64,000 nucleotides of DNA. Origin: Brevibacillus reuszeri. Lineage in GTDB: Bacteria; Bacillota; Bacilli; Brevibacillales; Brevibacillaceae. The notes under the pieces are model-generated. The model was not told the DNA's origin. It saw only the letters and a list, made by a program, of their open reading frames with translations, and searched no databases. Of the stretch, positions 60,666 to 64,000 are shown one piece after another. The translations under genes were made by a program, and so were the position numbers. The stretch is taken from NCBI RefSeq assembly GCF_001187725.1, contig NZ_LGIQ01000011.1:124001-188000 (forward strand). Direction: 5' to 3'. Numbering within the stretch: the first letter of the stretch is position 1; every line of letters begins with the position of its first letter.

Positions 60666-61830
60666 CCGCTTTCACCTCCACTGTCATGCCCGGCAGCAGA
60701 TCGTCCGCTCTTTTTACGTAGACCCGCACCTGGAAAGAGCTCAGGTCCGCCTGTCCTTTCTCCCTGCTCATTCGCAGATTGGCAAATTGCGGTGCAGCCG
60801 TAATGAATCGCACATCTCCTGTAAGGTCCTGGTTCAGGGCTAGGACATGTCCTGTCACCTGCGCTCCGACCTTGAAACTCGGCACTTGTGTCTCGGAAAC
60901 ATAGATGTCGTAGAAAAGGTTGTCCGTTTCCAGCAGAACCACCGTACCCCCTATTGCTACATTCTCTCCGACTTTCGGCACTACCTTGATCACTTTGCCG
61001 TCTTGCGGTGCTTTCAATGTCAATCGCTCCCGCTGTGTCTGGAGCGTTTTCAACTGAATATCAGCCGCTTCTTTTTGCTTTTGCAAAATATCTGCATTCA
61101 TCGCGTTATTCATCAAATCATCGCGAGCCTGCTCCACTTGCGAGAGCACGGTTTTCGCCTTTTCCGCAGCAATGCTGGCTTGCTGTCTTTCTTCGGCAGT
61201 AGCCCCTGCCTTGAGTTTTTTCAACACCTCTTCTTGCTGGGCCAATGCATTCTGAAATGTGGATAGGGCTGTCTCTGCACTGTCCAGACTTGCTTTTGCC
61301 ACCGCTCCCTCGTCAAACAGCTTTTTCGTCCGATCAAATGTTAGCTGTGCATTTTCTAATGATTTGCGCGCATCTGTTACAACAATTTCTTGGCGGCGTA
61401 AATCCTCATCCCGCGCCCCTTTGTTTATCTGCTGCTGGCTGGTTACTGCAGACTCGACCCCCAATTTCGCTTGAAGCTCCTGAGTCGATACTTTTTGCCC
61501 GCCATTTCGCACAGAATCCTGGATTTGCTTGATTTTGACGTCCATCTGTTCCAAATCCTTCTGGGCTTTGGCGATTTGCAAATCCAGATCGGTTGAATCG
61601 AGGCGCATGAGTACGTCTCCTTTTTTCACTCGCTGTTCTTCCTGCACCTCTACTTGTGTGACACGTCCTCCTACTTGTTGAAAAGAAACATTCACCTGCT
61701 CTGCCGTCAAAATACTCTCTTTTTGCGTGGCTGCCACACTAACCGCATCTGTTCCGTTCGTATTCAGCAAAAGTCCGCCTCCGATCAGGCAAATGACTAA
61801 AACGCCAGCTAAAACCAGATTTCTTTTCAT
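60646..61830 (-). CDS. HlyD family efflux adaptor (membrane fusion) protein
   Basis: A 394-residue protein with an N-terminal membrane anchor (LVLAGVLVICLIGGGLLL), a lipoyl half (NVSFQQVGGRVTQVEVQEEQRVKKGDVLMRLDSTDLDLQIAKAQKDL), a long coiled-coil hairpin of heptads (about residues 90-250) and the second lipoyl/beta-barrel half (LTLKAPQDGKVIKVVPKVGENVAIGG). It connects the inner-membrane ABC-2 permease to the outside. ATG 61830 follows GGAGGG; the longer frame has no site. Confidence 0.9.
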   Translation of the reverse strand: MKRNLVLAGVLVICLIGGGLLLNTNGTDAVSVAATQKESILTAEQVNVSFQQVGGRVTQVEVQEEQRVKKGDVLMRLDSTDLDLQIAKAQKDLEQMDVKIKQIQDSVRNGGQKVSTQELQAKLGVESAVTSQQQINKGARDEDLRRQEIVVTDARKSLENAQLTFDRTKKLFDEGAVAKASLDSAETALSTFQNALAQQEEVLKKLKAGATAEERQQASIAAEKAKTVLSQVEQARDDLMNNAMNADILQKQKEAADIQLKTLQTQRERLTLKAPQDGKVIKVVPKVGENVAIGGTVVLLETDNLFYDIYVSETQVPSFKVGAQVTGHVLALNQDLTGDVRFITAAPQFANLRMSREKGQADLSSFQVRVYVKRADDLLPGMTVEVKADEIAAR

Positions 61831-61876
61831 GCAAAACCCTCCAAGCGAATACTCGTCTATTGTCGTCAAAAAATGA

Positions 61877-61903
61877 TTTGGCGGTATAAAGTTGACCACC
61901 AAA
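61877..61903. promoter_or_regulatory. inverted repeat upstream of the HlyD gene, possible MarR operator
   Basis: TTTGGCGGT / ACCACCAAA with a 9-nt spacer lies 47-73 bases before the HlyD start. The same strand sequence (minus) begins TTTGGTG like the element at 62468-62494 in front of the marR gene. Confidence 0.45.
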
Positions 61904-61924
61904 CTACTTCTGCAAAAAAAAGGA

Positions 61925-62437
61925 TTACTCTAACCGAGTTATCCCTGTCTGGATTTTTCCGAGTAGCCCAATCAATGTTTTTCTCTCTTCTTCTGTAGTG
62001 TCTGCCAATACTGTAGTTATCCGTACCAGCTGCTCCGGCAAAATAGAAAACAGCAGGTTCCTGCCAGTCTCCGTAAGATAGATCGTGATTTTCCTGCGAT
62101 CATGCGGATGATTGCGCCTCTGGACGTAGCCTTCTCGCTCCAGGCCATCCAAAAGACCGGTAATGGTCCCTCTCGTCACGTTCGCCCGCTCTGCCAATTC
62201 GGATGGCGTCAGTTCTTCTTCTCGAAGATGCTGATTGGTGTACAACAGCATCAACAGATTGAGCTTGGCCTGCGAAAAATTGTATTTGGCAAGGTACTTC
62301 CCCATGGAATTGTACATGTCGTTAAAGGTTTTTAAGAGGTACAGCCATGTTTCTACCCCAGAAATATCATCTTCTGTTAGTTCATGCTGCATTTCTTTTA
62401 AAAGGATGTCTGAAGACAGATCACCAAAAATAAGCAT
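61925..62437 (-). CDS. MarR family transcriptional regulator
   Basis: A 170-residue winged-helix protein: FSQAKLNLLMLLYTNQHLREEELTPSELAERANVTRGTITGLLDGLEREGYVQRRNHPHDRRKITIYLTETGRNLL is the MarR domain with the DxRxxxI wing. ATG 62437 lies 11 bases after GGTG; ATG 62392 is also possible. It is the first gene of a leftward operon with HlyD and ABC-2 permease genes and most likely represses it until a drug binds. Confidence 0.92.
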   Translation of the reverse strand: MLIFGDLSSDILLKEMQHELTEDDISGVETWLYLLKTFNDMYNSMGKYLAKYNFSQAKLNLLMLLYTNQHLREEELTPSELAERANVTRGTITGLLDGLEREGYVQRRNHPHDRRKITIYLTETGRNLLFSILPEQLVRITTVLADTTEEERKTLIGLLGKIQTGITRLE

Positions 62438-62467
62438 TGACGAAGATTCACCTGCCTCCTATTTTAG

Positions 62468-62508
62468 TTTCTGACCATATAATATGGCACCAAACAACTA
62501 GAAGTCAA
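62468..62508 (-). promoter_or_regulatory. promoter and probable MarR operator of the efflux operon
   Basis: On the minus strand TTGACT (62508-62503) and TATTAT (62484-62479) are separated by 18 bp. The -10 is embedded in the dyad CCATATTATATGG, and the 27-nt element starting TTTGGTG overlaps it, so a bound regulator would block RNA polymerase. Confidence 0.6.
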
Positions 62509-62546
62509 TCCCTCTGTTCATTTATTGCGGGAAGGCCTGGAATCAG

Positions 62547-63116
62547 ATGAGTAAATTCAGAAAAACGCTTCGTTCCATTCCGTTAATGATCGCCCGTATT
62601 CTTTCAGCCTTCACACATGGTACTTTGTTTGGAGTCGGTTCTGTGGTCGCTGCAAAATTGGTAAGTCCAGACAAACAGGCTAGTGCGATTGCGATGATGT
62701 TCATAGGTGTAACTTTGGCCAATATTTTAGGTGTTCCGCTTGGGACCTTTATCGGTCAAGGTTATGGGTGGCACTTCACTTTTTTGATCGTTTCATGCCT
62801 GGGTGTTTTCTCACTACTGGCAATAGTTTTTTTTGTTCCAAAACTACCTAACCTTGAATTGCCCGGCTTCTAGATGAGTGTACTGAAAAAAGCAAATGCA
62901 GCACCCAACCTGGCATCTGCACTCAATATTGGCGCTTTTAGCCTTGGAGGCGCAATGGGCGCTTGGCTTGGCGGGATTGCAATCGACAACGATTGGGGAC
63001 TTCATTCTCTACCATGGATAGCTGCTTTGGTTACGCTAATTGGACTAATCCTCAACATCTGGAGCAGAATTTTGGAAGGTACGAACGTAAACAGACAAAG
63101 TAAAGCTCAAGCATAA
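62547..63116 (+). pseudogene. MFS transporter remnant with internal deletion and stop
   Basis: Two in-frame pieces abut around a TAG at 62871-62873. The first (ARILSAFTHGTLFGVGSVVAAKLVSPDKQASAIAMMFIGVTLANILGVPLGTFIGQGYGWHFTFL) is the second quarter of a YdhP/AraJ-type transporter. The second (SVLKKANAAPNLASALNIGAFSLGGAMGAWLGGIAIDNDWGLHSLPWIAALVTL) is its C-terminal part. About 90 N-terminal residues and about 190 central residues are missing. The TAG could be a CAG to TAG change of the usual GLQM motif. Not expected to yield a working pump. Confidence 0.82.
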
Positions 63117-63136
63117 TCTGGCTTGAGCTTTTTACT
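63102..63136. terminator. intrinsic terminator overlapping the MFS remnant end
   Basis: AAAGCTCAAGC / GCTTGAGCTTT with an 8-nt loop and TT tail; its 5' arm is inside the last codons. Confidence 0.75.
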
Positions 63137-63265
63137 ATAAAACTATTACATTTTCAGGTAAATTTGGCTCCGAACACCATTACTTCCTTACGTGCAACAC
63201 ACAGCACCCACATTTGTCGTGTACGGGAACTGCCTCGGCGAGCCGTAGCACTGTCGTGCATAAGC

Positions 63266-63823
63266 TCAATCGGACGGCGAGGCCGGGTACCACACGCCGA
63301 GCCACTGCTTGGCGCCGTAGGCCTCGAACCGCTCCACCTCGGTGAACCCCAGCTTCGCCGCGACGCGCATCGAGGCCTCGTTGGCGGTCTGGGTGGAGAG
63401 CACCACCGGCTCGCCGGGATGCGCGTCGGCGAACCAGTCGAGCGCCGCTGCGCACGCCTCGGTGGCGTACCCGCGTCCCCACGCCTGTGGCAGGAACATG
63501 TAGCCGAGCTCGGGCTCCCCGCCCTCTGGATGGATGTGACCCTTACGCTCCGGGTCGCGCCGATCCAGCGTGATCATGCCAATCGTTGTTCCGTTGAGCT
63601 CGACCACGAAGAAGCCAAAGCGCTGACCGGGCACCTCGGGCAGCACGCGCTCGAGCTCGTCACGCGGTCGGGAGCCACCGACGTAGGTGCCCACCTCTGG
63701 TGAGGCGAACAGGTCGATCAGCGCCGCACGGTCCCGGGCCTCGGACGGGCGAAGCACGAGCCGCTCGGTCTTGATCGGGGCAGGTGGCCAGGCGACGGGG
63801 TGCACTATGATCTCATCCGACAT
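63266..63823 (-). CDS. GNAT family N-acetyltransferase, GC-rich, probably acquired
   Basis: A 185-residue RimJ/RimL-type acetyltransferase: IKTERLVLRPSEARDRAALIDLFASPEVGTYVGG at the N-terminus, ELGYMFLPQAWGRGYATEACAAALDWFADAHPGEPVVLSTQTANEASMRVAAKLGFTEVERFEAYG as the acetyl-CoA core. Third codon positions are overwhelmingly G or C, unlike every other gene here, while the flanks and the ribosome site (AAGGGGGA) are typical for this genome. It looks recently taken from a high-GC actinobacterium. The substrate is unknown; related enzymes can acetylate drugs or amines. Confidence 0.88.
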   Translation of the reverse strand: MSDEIIVHPVAWPPAPIKTERLVLRPSEARDRAALIDLFASPEVGTYVGGSRPRDELERVLPEVPGQRFGFFVVELNGTTIGMITLDRRDPERKGHIHPEGGEPELGYMFLPQAWGRGYATEACAAALDWFADAHPGEPVVLSTQTANEASMRVAAKLGFTEVERFEAYGAKQWLGVWYPASPSD

Positions 63824-64000
63824 GGTGTAATCCCCCTTCTTTGTTTAATTCTGTTTGTCCATGTTTGACAACATCATCATTCATGTATTCCTCCTTGAGA
63901 CCACCTAAGATAATTTCTTTACTATTGGGGTTTCTCCGCCAAAAAGCGGAAAACGTACACTAAGCAATTCGTTGCATAAAAAGCGAGCTCTCCCTTTCTC

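Overview
The window looks like chromosomal DNA of a Gram-positive, spore-former-type bacterium of the Brevibacillus/Paenibacillaceae kind. The basis is strong AGGAGG-type ribosome binding sites, frequent TTG and GTG starts, an ssu sulfonate operon, a ydaO-type (c-di-AMP) leader ahead of a CAP-domain protein, lipoproteins with LLAGC lipoboxes, and several OmpR/VanS-like two-component systems. No rRNA, tRNA, CRISPR array, complete insertion sequence or prophage was seen. The genus is an inference; no database was consulted.

Layout. 0.2-2.5 kb: a small membrane protein, an SDR oxidoreductase divergent from its likely HxlR regulator, and an SsuE-like FMN reductase. 2.5-9.3 kb: a sulfonate-sulfur block. 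One arm (minus) holds ssuD (frameshifted), ssuB, ssuC, an aldo/keto reductase and ssuE; the divergent arm (plus) holds a second FMN monooxygenase and ssuA. Both arms start with nearly the same 21-nt RNA hairpin placed directly before an intrinsic terminator, which suggests a shared attenuation control. 9.3-17 kb: lipoate ligase, a chemotaxis receptor, a two-component system and an M23 lipoprotein. 16-25.3 kb: a sigma-54 controlled catabolic locus. A PAS/AAA+/Fis activator sits between a leftward unit (DAO-type oxidase, peptide-binding lipoprotein, M81 peptidase-like protein, serine beta-lactamase-like hydrolase) with a consensus -24/-12 promoter, and a rightward unit of three redox subunits (BFD-type 2Fe-2S, Fer2, FAD/NAD oxidoreductase). 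It resembles opine, D-hydroxyproline or HCN-synthase type heteromeric dehydrogenases.

25.3-32 kb: HU, a 1657-residue DUF4132 protein coupled to a small protein with a ubiquitin/MoaD-like sequence pattern, and an ArsR-like regulator. 32-39.6 kb: a tightly overlapping leftward operon (KASIII-like synthase, ATP-grasp, OleD-like reductase, metallo-beta-lactamase-fold hydrolase, PaaK/F390-type adenylating enzyme, GNAT-like protein, probably with an EamA exporter) that looks like an uncharacterised small-molecule or lipid pathway. 39.7-43.5 kb: an exported protein, sensor kinase, response regulator and membrane protein with a triple 11-bp-spaced operator. 43.6-48 kb: an aminopeptidase-like hydrolase, a CNNM/CorC-like protein, an acetyltransferase, a 40-residue membrane protein and the riboswitch-controlled CAP protein.

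48-64 kb is an accessory-looking stretch with decay and transfer: a FAH-family gene following the 3' stump of a lost gene, a MerR/MFS pair, small conserved proteins, two secreted repeat proteins (one with seven 54-bp repeats), an HxlR/DUF899 pair, a cysteine-rich metallochaperone interrupted by one in-frame TGA, GrpB, a MarR/HlyD/ABC-2 efflux operon, an MFS gene reduced to two joined fragments, and a strikingly GC-rich acetyltransferase that looks recently acquired.
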